Source: Pelosinus fermentans (GTDB taxonomy: Bacteria > Bacillota > Negativicutes > DSM-13327). From it: DNA of 12,513 nt. This document shows positions 6,005 to 12,513 of this stretch, one piece after another. Each line of letters opens with the position of its first letter. The first letter of the stretch is position 1. Position numbers and translations under genes: made by a program. The notes below the pieces were generated by a model. The model worked only from the letters and a program-made list of their open reading frames with translations. It had not been told where the DNA came from and did not search any database. The stretch covers positions 31,443 to 43,955 of the forward strand of contig DJJR01000030.1 of NCBI GenBank assembly GCA_002434245.1, given 5' to 3'.

Positions 6005-6763
6005 GTGGCAATCTCATTGGAGCAAATGGTTTCGTTAGCGGCACTGGCAGGTGAGGTTATGTTAAAAAATGGAGCAGAAACCTATCGAATAGAAGAAACG
6101 ATGGATCACATGGCCAAAGCTTGTGGTGCCAGCACTGTGGAGAGCTTTGTAATTCCTACAGGTGTCTTTTTAACAGTAAGCGACGAAGTTGGTCATACCT
6201 TAACTGTAATGCGACGGGTACGAGATCGTACAATCAATCTGGATCGGATTTCAAAGGTTAATGAGTTATCAAGAAGCTTAGTAGCCCAGCGCATGGGTTA
6301 TGAGGATGCTAAGGGGATTTTAACCAGTATCAGCAAAGAACGCACAGGATTTTCCTTATTGCCGTCTATGTTAGCTTCAGGGATTATTGGGGGAGGGACT
6401 GCGGTTTTGCAAAATGCGCTTTTTTTTGAGACATTAGCTGCTTTTGCAGCAGCTATGATCGTACGTTATATTGCCCATATCGTCTCGAAACTGCATGGTG
6501 TACAATTTTCTTTTGAGTTTCTTGGCGGTATGGCTGTGGCTTTTTGTGGTGTACTCCTACACTCCATCTGGCCTCATTTACGACCTGATGCTGTCATTAT
6601 TGGTGGTATTATGCCTTTAGTCCCTGGAGTAGCCATTACCAATGCTATACGGGATGTGATTGCCGGTGATTTGCTGAGTGGAATGTCTAGAGGGCTGGAA
6701 GCTGCATTGACAGCAGCAGCCGTAGCTATGGGTGTGGTAATTATATTGGCACTTAAGGTATAA
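6005..6763 (+). CDS. Threonine/serine exporter, ThrE/YjjP-type subunit
   Basis: A 252-residue protein of the ThrE N-terminal-domain family (formerly DUF1212). Full-length ThrE exports threonine and serine in Corynebacterium; the split YjjP-YjjB pair of E. coli has been linked to succinate export. Residues 1-115 are soluble and carry the family signature GEVMLKNGAETYRIEETM (16-33). Five membrane helices follow at about 119-137, 141-161, 172-189, 195-213 and 234-251, with a conserved PLVPG at 204-208. The GTG start at 6005 has only a modest ribosome site (GGGCGGTG, 5990-5997). It pairs with the next gene, 12 bases downstream. The substrate cannot be read from sequence. No convincing promoter was seen in 5910-6004; TATAAT at 5925-5930 lacks a -35 partner. 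Confidence 0.87.
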   Translation: MAISLEQMVSLAALAGEVMLKNGAETYRIEETMDHMAKACGASTVESFVIPTGVFLTVSDEVGHTLTVMRRVRDRTINLDRISKVNELSRSLVAQRMGYEDAKGILTSISKERTGFSLLPSMLASGIIGGGTAVLQNALFFETLAAFAAAMIVRYIAHIVSKLHGVQFSFEFLGGMAVAFCGVLLHSIWPHLRPDAVIIGGIMPLVPGVAITNAIRDVIAGDLLSGMSRGLEAALTAAAVAMGVVIILALKV

Positions 6764-6775
6764 TGAGGTGAAGCG

Positions 6776-7234
6776 GTGTTAATGGTAAAAATAATAGCGG
6801 TGCTATTAATTTCAGCATCCGTGGGTATATTATATCGTATTCCTCGTAAATTATTACTATATGTTAGTTTCGTAGGCATGGTGGCCTGGCTGATCATGTA
6901 TATTACAATGAGACTGGGTGGCAATGGAATATTAGCTGATTTCTTGGCGAGTGTAGCAGTCGGGGTAATAGCAGAAATTTTGGCACGGATTCTTCGAAAA
7001 CCGGCGACTATTTTTATTATTCCGGGATTTATTCCTTTAGTTCCCGGAGGTGATGCATATATGACGATGCTTTACATGGTGGAAGGGAATTATGTGGATG
7101 GTGTAGCAAAAGGGATGCAGACGATATTAACGGCAGGGGCTATTGCCTTTGGCATCTTTGTCAGTTCTACTATTTTTCGTTTGATCAAAAATTATAACTT
7201 GGAGAGTTGCAGCACTGATGTTAGAAAAAGTTAA
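6776..7234 (+). CDS. Threonine/serine exporter, ThrE_2/YjjB-type subunit
   Basis: A 152-residue membrane protein corresponding to the C-terminal half of ThrE (YjjB, formerly DUF3815). It has about five helices: 5-20, 28-46, 53-72, 78-92 and 117-137. The motif IIPGFIPLVPGGDAYM (81-96) is typical and contains the same PLVPG found in the partner subunit, consistent with related membrane halves. The GTG start at 6776 lies at a good distance from GAGGTGA (6765-6771); an in-frame ATG at 6782 would lose two residues. The gene is 12 bases from its partner and overlaps tilS by 17 bases, so these genes are probably one transcript. Together the two subunits should form the transporter in the cytoplasmic membrane. 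Confidence 0.86.
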   Translation: MLMVKIIAVLLISASVGILYRIPRKLLLYVSFVGMVAWLIMYITMRLGGNGILADFLASVAVGVIAEILARILRKPATIFIIPGFIPLVPGGDAYMTMLYMVEGNYVDGVAKGMQTILTAGAIAFGIFVSSTIFRLIKNYNLESCSTDVRKS

Positions 7235-8612
7235 AGCATGGATAGATCGAAATGGATTACTAGAGCAAGAAGATACAATTGTAGTGGCTTGCTCAGGCGG
7301 CCCAGATTCATTAGCGTTGTTACATATCCTTGCTAAGTTTCGCTCAGAATATAATATGCATATGGTTGTTGCCCATGTTGATCACATGCTTCGTGGAGAC
7401 GAATCCGCCATGGAAGCAGCTTTTGTAGTGGACTTTTGTGCCAAGCGCAGTCTAATATGTTATCATAAAGCGATTGATGTCCCTGCGTTTATGAAAGAGA
7501 CGGGTAAGTCAGGAGAAGAAGCTGCTCGAATTGTACGTTATCAGTATTTGCGGCAGGTCGCTAAAGAGGTGGGGGGGACCAAGATTGCTACAGGACATCA
7601 TCGGGACGATCAGGCGGAAACCGTATTAATGAATATGCTGCGTGGATCAGGCAGCGCTGGGATACGAGGGATGCAGCCAATGAATGGTGATATCATTAGA
7701 CCGCTGCTATCGGTCAGCAGGGCTGATATTATGGCCTATTGTAAAATGGAGCAGCTAGAGCCTAAATTTGATAGTTCGAATTTTGAAACCAATTATTTGC
7801 GCAATCGTATTCGAATTCACCTTTTACCTGAGCTGGAAAAACAGTATAATAGTGCTGTTAAAGATTCGTTGTGTAGAACTGCAGCCATTGTTGGCGATGA
7901 ACATGATTTTATCCATCATACAGCTAAGAGTATTTGGCCGGAAGTTGTAAAAGAAGAGAATCATTGCTTGCTGCTTGTTGCAAAGCAGTTGAATTTGGTA
8001 CATATTGCCGTTACGCGTGAAATAATTCGTTTAGCGATCGAAAAAAAACAAGGATCTTTAAAAGGAATAAGCTTTTATCATGTGGAAACTTTGATAGAGA
8101 TGCTTTTTCATGGGCGAGTGGGAAGTATTTTACAGTTGCCTGGTGGGTTGACAATTCACCAAACTTATGATGGACTATACGTAGGCGAAAAGCCATTTGC
8201 TTTGACGAATCAGGCAGCCTATGCTGGACAAGAATTAACGATTCCTGGTATTACTCAAATTCCGCAATTGGGCATACAAATCAGCGCAGAGCTAACCGCC
8301 GTACGGATAAAAAGTCAGCTCAATGTGGCTGTTTTTGATGCAGATGAGCTATCATTACCTTTATTTGTTCGTACTCGCCGTTTGGGTGATCGTTTTATTC
8401 CTCTTGGTTTTGCCGGGAATAAAAAAGTGAAGGATTTTTTTATTGATGAAAAGATTCCTCGGGAAGTAAGAGATCTTGTACCGATCATTTGTGATGAAGG
8501 AGGCATCCTCTGGATTGGAGGTTATCGTCAAAGCCGACGTGGGGAAGTCACCGATAAAACGAAAACATTTTTACAATTAAAAATTTTAGAAAATGCAATA
8601 AAAAATAATTAA
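7218..8612 (+). CDS. tilS: tRNA(Ile)-lysidine synthase
   Basis: A 464-residue enzyme that uses ATP and lysine to convert C34 of tRNA-Ile(CAU) to lysidine, changing its codon from AUG to AUA; it is normally essential. The N-terminal PP-loop ATPase domain (about 19-205) has SGGPDS at 26-31 and the conserved AHVDHMLRGDES and TGHHRDDQAET (125-135) segments. A middle linker domain follows. The C-terminal TilS domain (about 380-455) includes RRLGDRFIPLGFAGNKKVKDF and GEVTDKTKTF near the end, as in the longer Firmicute forms. The ATG at 7218 lies inside the end of the exporter gene, and the GGAG at 7201-7204 is rather far. Its place before hpt and ftsH is conserved. A run of seven G (7571-7577) and one of eight A (8041-8048) occur in the frame, which is intact. 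Confidence 0.96.
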   Translation: MLEKVKAWIDRNGLLEQEDTIVVACSGGPDSLALLHILAKFRSEYNMHMVVAHVDHMLRGDESAMEAAFVVDFCAKRSLICYHKAIDVPAFMKETGKSGEEAARIVRYQYLRQVAKEVGGTKIATGHHRDDQAETVLMNMLRGSGSAGIRGMQPMNGDIIRPLLSVSRADIMAYCKMEQLEPKFDSSNFETNYLRNRIRIHLLPELEKQYNSAVKDSLCRTAAIVGDEHDFIHHTAKSIWPEVVKEENHCLLLVAKQLNLVHIAVTREIIRLAIEKKQGSLKGISFYHVETLIEMLFHGRVGSILQLPGGLTIHQTYDGLYVGEKPFALTNQAAYAGQELTIPGITQIPQLGIQISAELTAVRIKSQLNVAVFDADELSLPLFVRTRRLGDRFIPLGFAGNKKVKDFFIDEKIPREVRDLVPIICDEGGILWIGGYRQSRRGEVTDKTKTFLQLKILENAIKNN

Positions 8613-8624
8613 AATCCTAATTGG

Positions 8625-8656
8625 TTTACATTTTTTTATTGCGTAATATATATAAT
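8625..8656 (+). promoter_or_regulatory. Possible sigma-A promoter before hpt
   Basis: TTTACA at 8625-8630 is followed by an AT-alternating stretch offering TATATA at 8647-8652 (16-base spacer) and a perfect TATAAT at 8651-8656 (20-base spacer). Either would give a very short leader before AGGAGG at 8662. The AT-rich setting makes chance matches likely. Confidence 0.3.
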
Positions 8657-8674
8657 AAAACAGGAGGAACAATA

Positions 8675-9214
8675 GTGATAAATGATGTAGAAAGAGTCCT
8701 ACTCAGCGAAGAGCAATTAGCGACGCGCATAGTAGAACTAGGGGCAGAAATTACTGCTGATTATGCTGGAGAAGAAATCTTAATGATTGGGGTGTTACGG
8801 GGAGCTGTGCTGTTCATGGCGGATTTAGCCAGAGCAATTAAAATTCCGGTAGCGATTGACTTTATGGCTGTGTCCAGTTATGGTGCAGGTACCAGCTCTA
8901 GCGGCGTGGTAAGGATTCTCAAAGATCTTGATGAAAATGTGGAAGGTAAGCATGTTCTAGTGGTAGAAGATATTATTGATTCAGGTTTAACTTTGAATTA
9001 TTTGGTAGATAATCTTAAATCGCGGCAGCCAGCCAGTATTAAGATTTGTACACTTCTTAATAAACCAGATCGACGTAAGGTAGATGTGGATATTGCATAT
9101 AATGGCTTTACGATACCCGATTATTTTGTAATTGGATATGGACTTGATTATGCTGAAAAATACCGGAATTTACCCTTCATCGGAATTTTAAAACCTGAAA
9201 TTTATCAAGACTAA
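8675..9214 (+). CDS. hpt: Hypoxanthine phosphoribosyltransferase
   Basis: A 179-residue purine salvage enzyme that makes IMP or GMP from hypoxanthine or guanine and PRPP. The PRPP-binding loop is VLVVEDIIDSGLTL (about 94-107), with E98, D99 and D102. GVLRGAVLFMADLAR near 43-57 and the later VIGYGLDYAEKYRNLPFIG are family landmarks. I chose the GTG at 8675 because AGGAGG (8662-8667) lies 7 bases upstream and the length then equals that usual for the family. The frame is open from 8621, but that would add 18 atypical residues encoded by promoter-like DNA. The order tilS-hpt-ftsH is widely conserved. In B. subtilis, Hpt and TilS together are reported to activate ftsH transcription. Confidence 0.95.
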   Translation: MINDVERVLLSEEQLATRIVELGAEITADYAGEEILMIGVLRGAVLFMADLARAIKIPVAIDFMAVSSYGAGTSSSGVVRILKDLDENVEGKHVLVVEDIIDSGLTLNYLVDNLKSRQPASIKICTLLNKPDRRKVDVDIAYNGFTIPDYFVIGYGLDYAEKYRNLPFIGILKPEIYQD

Positions 9215-9220
9215 GTTTTA

Positions 9221-9249
9221 TTGTTAATTATTAGATTTGATGGTATAAT
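9221..9249 (+). promoter_or_regulatory. Sigma-A promoter of ftsH
   Basis: TTGTTA (9221-9226), a 17-base spacer and a perfect TATAAT (9244-9249) with TG two bases upstream (extended -10 form). Transcription would start near 9256, giving a leader of about 75 bases to the ftsH start. Confidence 0.7.
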
Positions 9250-9273
9250 ATTTCACTATGGAGGCCAAAGGAC

Positions 9274-9300
9274 ATGACAATGCCTATGGCAGGAAAATAA
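9274..9300 (+). other. Possible leader peptide upstream of ftsH
   Basis: A short frame encodes MTMPMAGK and then TAA. GGAGG (9260-9264) lies 9 bases before its ATG, and it falls wholly within the predicted ftsH leader. A longer overlapping frame starts at ATG 9258 and stops at 9315-9317, but it would have almost no untranslated leader. This could be a regulatory leader or chance. No second RNA structure was identified to support attenuation. Confidence 0.25.
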
Positions 9301-9330
9301 CGTTGGTGCTTCAGTGAGAGGAGGGCTACT

Positions 9331-11238
9331 TTGAATAAATTTTTTCGAAATGTAAGTTTTTATTTGTTGATTATTATCATTGCTATTTCAATAATTGACT
9401 ACTATTCCTCACGTACAACGAATAAGCAGGAAATTAGTTATACTCAATTTTTACATCAAATTGAGGAACAGAAGGTTCAGAGTGTCACGGTTGTCGATAA
9501 AGATATTCGAGGCAAACTGACAGATGGTACTGAATTTACCACAATTACGCCGAATGATCCTACACTTATTAATACGTTGCGAGAAAAAAATGTTGATATT
9601 AAGGCTGAACAGCCGCCTCAACCACCATGGTGGACAACAATCTTTTCCTCTATTTTGCCAATGCTGCTGTTAATTGGGGTATGGTTCTTTATTATGCAGC
9701 AGACACAAGGCGGCGGAAATCGGGTGATGTCTTTTGGCAAAAGCCGGGCGAAACTTCATGGTGAAGATAAAATAAAAGTCACTTTTGGCGATATGGCTGG
9801 TGCTGATGAAGCAAAGCAAGAATTAGAAGAAGTGGTTGAGTTTTTAAAACATCCAAAGAAATTCAATGATTTGGGAGCTCGTATCCCGAAAGGTGTACTG
9901 TTATTTGGACCTCCGGGTACAGGTAAAACTTTATTGGCCCGAGCAGTAGCTGGGGAAGCAGGTGTTCCTTTCTTTAGTATCAGCGGTTCTGACTTTGTGG
10001 AAATGTTTGTTGGTGTCGGTGCTTCCAGAGTCCGAGATCTTTTTGAACAAGCAAAAAAGAGTGCGCCTTGTATTGTGTTTATTGATGAAATCGATGCTGT
10101 AGGACGTCAAAGAGGTGCAGGTCTCGGTGGCGGACATGATGAGCGGGAACAGACATTAAACCAGTTATTAGTAGAGATGGACGGATTTGGCGTTAATGAA
10201 GGAATTATTATCATTGCTGCGACAAATCGCCCTGATATTCTTGATCCAGCCTTACTGCGTCCTGGTCGCTTTGATAGACAGATTGTCGTTGATAAACCTG
10301 ATGTTAAGGGACGTCTGGAGATATTGAAAGTTCATACAAAAGGTAAGCCGGTAGCAAAGGAAGTAAGTCTTGATGTACTGGCGCGCCGTACGCCTGGCTT
10401 TACGGGTGCTGATTTGAGCAACCTAGTGAATGAAGCTGCTCTTTTAGCAGCACGACGTAACAAAAAACGGATTGACATGCCTGAAATGGAAGAGTCTGTT
10501 GAACGTGTTGTTGCTGGACCTGAGCGTAAAAGTAAAGTGATTAGTGAACGTGAGAAAAAACTCACCGCCTATCATGAAGCAGGTCATGCCTTAATTGGAA
10601 TGCTGCTGGACAATACTGATCCTGTGCATAAAGTATCGATCATTCCTCGCGGACGAGCTGGCGGTTATACATTAATGCTGCCGACAGAGGATCGCTATTA
10701 CGCTACACGTACAGAGCTGCTGGAACAACTCAGTGTATTATTAGGTGGTCGTGTGGCAGAAGCTGTTGTTCTTAAGGAAATCAGTACAGGTGCACAGAAT
10801 GATTTAGAACGCGCCACTGATTTATCACGTAAAATGATTACCGAATACGGTATGAGTGAGAATTTAGGACCGATTACATTTGGTAACAGACAGCAGCAAC
10901 AAGTATTCTTAGGAAGAGATATTTCTCGTGACCGTAATTATGGTGAAGAAGTAGCATCTTCTATTGATAAAGAAGTACGCAGATTGATCGAAGGTGCTTA
11001 CAATAAGACAGAAGCAATGCTGCAAGAAAATATTGAAAAGCTTCATTTGATTGCTGCTGCTCTTATTGAAAAAGAAACACTGGAAGCTGACGATTTGGAA
11101 GAACTGTTAGCGCATGGTCAGATTTCTGAGAAATCTGGAACCGAAAAAATCGCTCTCACGAAGACTGAGAGCGTTGAGGATACTAGTGATACTAGTAGTC
11201 AAGCAGGACCGAAAATAGTATATATTTCTCGTTCCTAA
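9331..11238 (+). CDS. ftsH: ATP-dependent zinc metalloprotease FtsH
   Basis: A 635-residue membrane protease that unfolds and degrades membrane and some soluble proteins; the AAA and peptidase domains face the cytoplasm. Membrane helices lie at about 8-24 and 103-123, enclosing an extracytoplasmic domain. The AAA module has Walker A GPPGTGKT (193-200), Walker B FIDEID (250-255) and the second region of homology around [20 protein letters not shown]. The M41 peptidase domain has HEAGH (H415, E416, H419), and D491 in QNDLERAT is the third zinc ligand. The TTG start at 9331 follows AGGAGGG (9319-9325). The tail after about 600 is variable and includes a DTSDTS duplication. FtsH is tied to sporulation and stress in B. 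subtilis. It has its own promoter and terminator. Confidence 0.97.
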   Translation: MNKFFRNVSFYLLIIIIAISIIDYYSSRTTNKQEISYTQFLHQIEEQKVQSVTVVDKDIRGKLTDGTEFTTITPNDPTLINTLREKNVDIKAEQPPQPPWWTTIFSSILPMLLLIGVWFFIMQQTQGGGNRVMSFGKSRAKLHGEDKIKVTFGDMAGADEAKQELEEVVEFLKHPKKFNDLGARIPKGVLLFGPPGTGKTLLARAVAGEAGVPFFSISGSDFVEMFVGVGASRVRDLFEQAKKSAPCIVFIDEIDAVGRQRGAGLGGGHDEREQTLNQLLVEMDGFGVNEGIIIIAATNRPDILDPALLRPGRFDRQIVVDKPDVKGRLEILKVHTKGKPVAKEVSLDVLARRTPGFTGADLSNLVNEAALLAARRNKKRIDMPEMEESVERVVAGPERKSKVISEREKKLTAYHEAGHALIGMLLDNTDPVHKVSIIPRGRAGGYTLMLPTEDRYYATRTELLEQLSVLLGGRVAEAVVLKEISTGAQNDLERATDLSRKMITEYGMSENLGPITFGNRQQQQVFLGRDISRDRNYGEEVASSIDKEVRRLIEGAYNKTEAMLQENIEKLHLIAAALIEKETLEADDLEELLAHGQISEKSGTEKIALTKTESVEDTSDTSSQAGPKIVYISRS

Positions 11239-11242
11239 TGTT

Positions 11243-11273
11243 AAAGAGCAGGTGTAAGCCTGCTCTTTCTTTG
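11243..11273 (+). terminator. Intrinsic terminator after ftsH
   Basis: AAAGAGCAGG (11243-11252) pairs perfectly with CCTGCTCTTT (11259-11268) around the loop TGTAAG, followed by CTTTG. The T-tail is short and interrupted by one C, but the stem is GC-rich and lies 4 bases after the stop codon. Confidence 0.85.
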
Positions 11274-11307
11274 TAAAAAAATTGTATAGTAGTATATAAA
11301 AAAGTAA

Positions 11308-11399
11308 TGAACCGCGAAGGTCACGAAGAAAGGCAAAGGACGCGAAGGACTATTATAAATATTTTAATCTTCATAATTTCTTCGTATCTTCGCGGTTCA
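11308..11399. repeat. CGAAGG-type repeat element with inverted ends
   Basis: The left arm TGAACCGCGAAGGTCACGAA continues to 11331. The right arm (11377-11399) is its reverse complement with one base fewer and one further mismatch (the middle reads GATACG instead of GGTCACG). The left half continues as 9-10 base units ending in CGAAG or CAAAG (to about 11349), and the centre is AT-rich. As RNA it would form a long stem of about 22 pairs with a 45-base loop. It lies between the ftsH terminator and the asparaginase promoter, in non-coding DNA. A related fragment is at 1-36. No transposase or target duplication is seen. Confidence 0.65.
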
Positions 11400-11413
11400 A
11401 AAGGTTTTATTTT

Positions 11414-11475
11414 TTGGAACGTCTAGTGTTTTTCTTATAATAGGTATTGGTATAGGAGAAACTGTCCGTTATAAT
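11414..11475 (+). promoter_or_regulatory. Tandem sigma-A promoters before the asparaginase gene
   Basis: Upstream promoter: TTGGAA (11414-11419), 16 bases, TATAAT (11436-11441). Downstream promoter: TTGGTA (11447-11452), 17 bases, TATAAT (11470-11475). Both -10 boxes are perfect and sit in the same 9-base word TTATAATAG, 34 bases apart. The downstream one starts transcription about 10 bases before the GGAGG ribosome site. Confidence 0.55.
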
Positions 11476-11502
11476 AGAACTATCAATTGGAGGTGTTTGG
11501 GT

Positions 11503-12498
11503 ATGAGTGAGGTATTATTGCATTATACGCGGGGAGGCAGGGTAGAAAGCAGGCACCATGCTGATGTCGCTGTCGTAGATAGTACAGGGAAGATGGTCTG
11601 GGAGCTTGGGGATGGTAAGAGACCGATGTTTTGGAGATCGGCTGCAAAACCCTTTCAAGTATTGCCTCTTATTGAAAAAGGTGGCGTAGAGCGATTCCAT
11701 TTAACAAATGAAGAAGTGGCTTTTATGGTATCATCCCATAGTGGTGAGTCTGAGCATGTAAACCTTGCTTACAGTGTATTAAAAAAGATTGGCTTATCAG
11801 TGGATTCTTTGGCGTGCGGGGCAGCCAAACCTATGAGTAGTAAAATGGTGAAGGAATTAATGCTGCAGAAACTGCCTTATCAGGCGGTGCATAATGCATG
11901 TTCAGGTAAACATAGTGGTATGCTGGCTTTGGCTCAAATGCTTAAAATCGATCCTGAAGGATATACCGATCTTTCTCATCCAGTTCAACAAATTATGTAC
12001 CAGGCTGTTGCTAATAGTGCAAATTTGCAAAAAGATGAAGTGGATACGGGAATTGATGGCTGTGGTGTGCCCGTGTTTTATTTGCCATTGTATAATATGG
12101 CTTGGGCTTATGCGCGTCTGGCTAAACCAGAAGAGGGGCAATGGGGAGGGCGTGAGACGTCAGTACGACTAATTCGTGATGCTATGCTGGCTCATCCTCA
12201 AGTGGTGGCAGGAAGTAAACGCTTTGATACGGTACTCATGAACATTACGAAAGGACGTATCTTAGCCAAGATTGGGGCAGAAGCGCTATATTGTCTTGCA
12301 TCGGTACCTGATGGTCTGGGTGTGAGCTTTAAAATTGATGATGGCGGTTTTAGGGCCATTACTCCTGCGGGAATAGCAATATTGAAAAAATTAGATTTAT
12401 TGTCAGCTGCTGAATATCAGGCGCTGATCGAATATTTTCCACCTGTATTGAAAAATCATCGCGGTGATGTAATTGGCACTGTAGAAGCGGTAATCTAA
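11503..12498 (+). CDS. L-asparaginase II family protein (Rhizobium etli type)
   Basis: A 331-residue protein of the L-asparaginase II family (Pfam PF06089), which hydrolyses asparagine to aspartate and ammonia and is unrelated to the E. coli AnsA/AnsB fold. Motifs line up with the rhizobial enzyme: WRSAAKPFQ (S46, K49), VSSHSGES (S78), ACGAAKP, NACSGKHSGM (C133, K136) and IDGCGVP (C187). In the structurally studied rhizobial enzyme, as I recall it, the equivalent serines and lysine are catalytic and the two cysteines plus lysine bind zinc. No signal peptide is seen, so it is cytoplasmic. I chose the ATG at 11503, 9 bases after GGAGG (11489-11493). A TTG at 11497 would be only 3 bases from it. 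It has its own promoters and stands apart from the sporulation cluster. Confidence 0.88.
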   Translation: MSEVLLHYTRGGRVESRHHADVAVVDSTGKMVWELGDGKRPMFWRSAAKPFQVLPLIEKGGVERFHLTNEEVAFMVSSHSGESEHVNLAYSVLKKIGLSVDSLACGAAKPMSSKMVKELMLQKLPYQAVHNACSGKHSGMLALAQMLKIDPEGYTDLSHPVQQIMYQAVANSANLQKDEVDTGIDGCGVPVFYLPLYNMAWAYARLAKPEEGQWGGRETSVRLIRDAMLAHPQVVAGSKRFDTVLMNITKGRILAKIGAEALYCLASVPDGLGVSFKIDDGGFRAITPAGIAILKKLDLLSAAEYQALIEYFPPVLKNHRGDVIGTVEAVI

Positions 12499-12513
12499 CA
12501 TAAAAAAGCAACA

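Noticed and set aside
6574..6924. Minus-strand 116-residue frame across the exporter genes
   Set aside because: It is antisense to two well-supported transporter genes and lacks a ribosome site and any recognisable domain.
8621..8674. Longer hpt starting at 8621
   Set aside because: The added 18 residues are encoded by promoter-like AT-rich DNA and are foreign to the family. GTG 8675 has AGGAGG and gives the usual length.
9215..9330. Riboswitch or T-box in the ftsH leader
   Set aside because: The leader is only about 75 bases, has no terminator hairpin and no T-box or known aptamer motif.
11308..11399. CRISPR array or insertion sequence at the repeat element
   Set aside because: The units are degenerate, 9-10 bases and without spacers, and there is no transposase frame or target duplication.

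Overview
The window is a stretch of chromosome from a low-GC, endospore-forming Firmicute. It carries the conserved sporulation and cell-division neighbourhood known from Bacillus subtilis as yabP-yabQ-divIC-yabR-spoIIE-tilS-hpt-ftsH, in the same order and on the same strand. SpoIIE, YabP and YabQ establish spore formation. The insertions into this order, and CGAAGG-rich intergenic repeats of a kind I associate with Sporomusa/Pelosinus relatives, suggest a member of the Negativicutes. That placement is inference from memory, not a search.

Layout. Positions 1-75 hold part of a GCAAAG/GCAGAG-type repeat. A small two-helix membrane protein gene (76-309) runs on the minus strand, away from yabP. 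yabP (505-786) has a clear sigma-E-like -10 box and ends in an intrinsic terminator. A membrane-tethered lytic transglycosylase (954-1688) sits between yabP and yabQ and is probably translationally coupled to yabQ (1693-2163). A divIC/ftsB-type gene (2256-2549) follows. Next is an S1-domain gene (2632-3063) with an almost ideal sigma-A promoter whose -35 box lies inside a perfect palindrome. A 311-base gap (3064-3374) holds two strong terminators, a possible small RNA, Spo0A-box-like sites and the presumed spoIIE promoter. spoIIE (3375-5825) ends in its own terminator. A two-gene ThrE/YjjPB-type exporter (6005-6763 and 6776-7234) follows and overlaps tilS (7218-8612). Then come hpt (8675-9214) and ftsH (9331-11238, with its own promoter and a possible leader peptide). 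After the ftsH terminator there is a second repeat element (11308-11399), two candidate promoters in tandem, and an L-asparaginase II family gene (11503-12498).

How the genes fit together. YabP, YabQ and probably the transglycosylase act on the spore envelope and cortex. SpoIIE activates sigma-F and takes part in polar septation, and the DivIC-like protein belongs to the division machinery. TilS, Hpt and FtsH are housekeeping functions for tRNA modification, purine salvage and membrane protein quality control; FtsH is also linked to sporulation in B. subtilis. The exporter and the asparaginase are accessory to this conserved order.

I did not find a convincing new multi-gene system. The most interesting points are the transglycosylase between yabP and yabQ, with membrane anchors at both ends and three clustered cysteines; the regulatory DNA before the S1 gene and spoIIE; and the paired repeats outside the operons.
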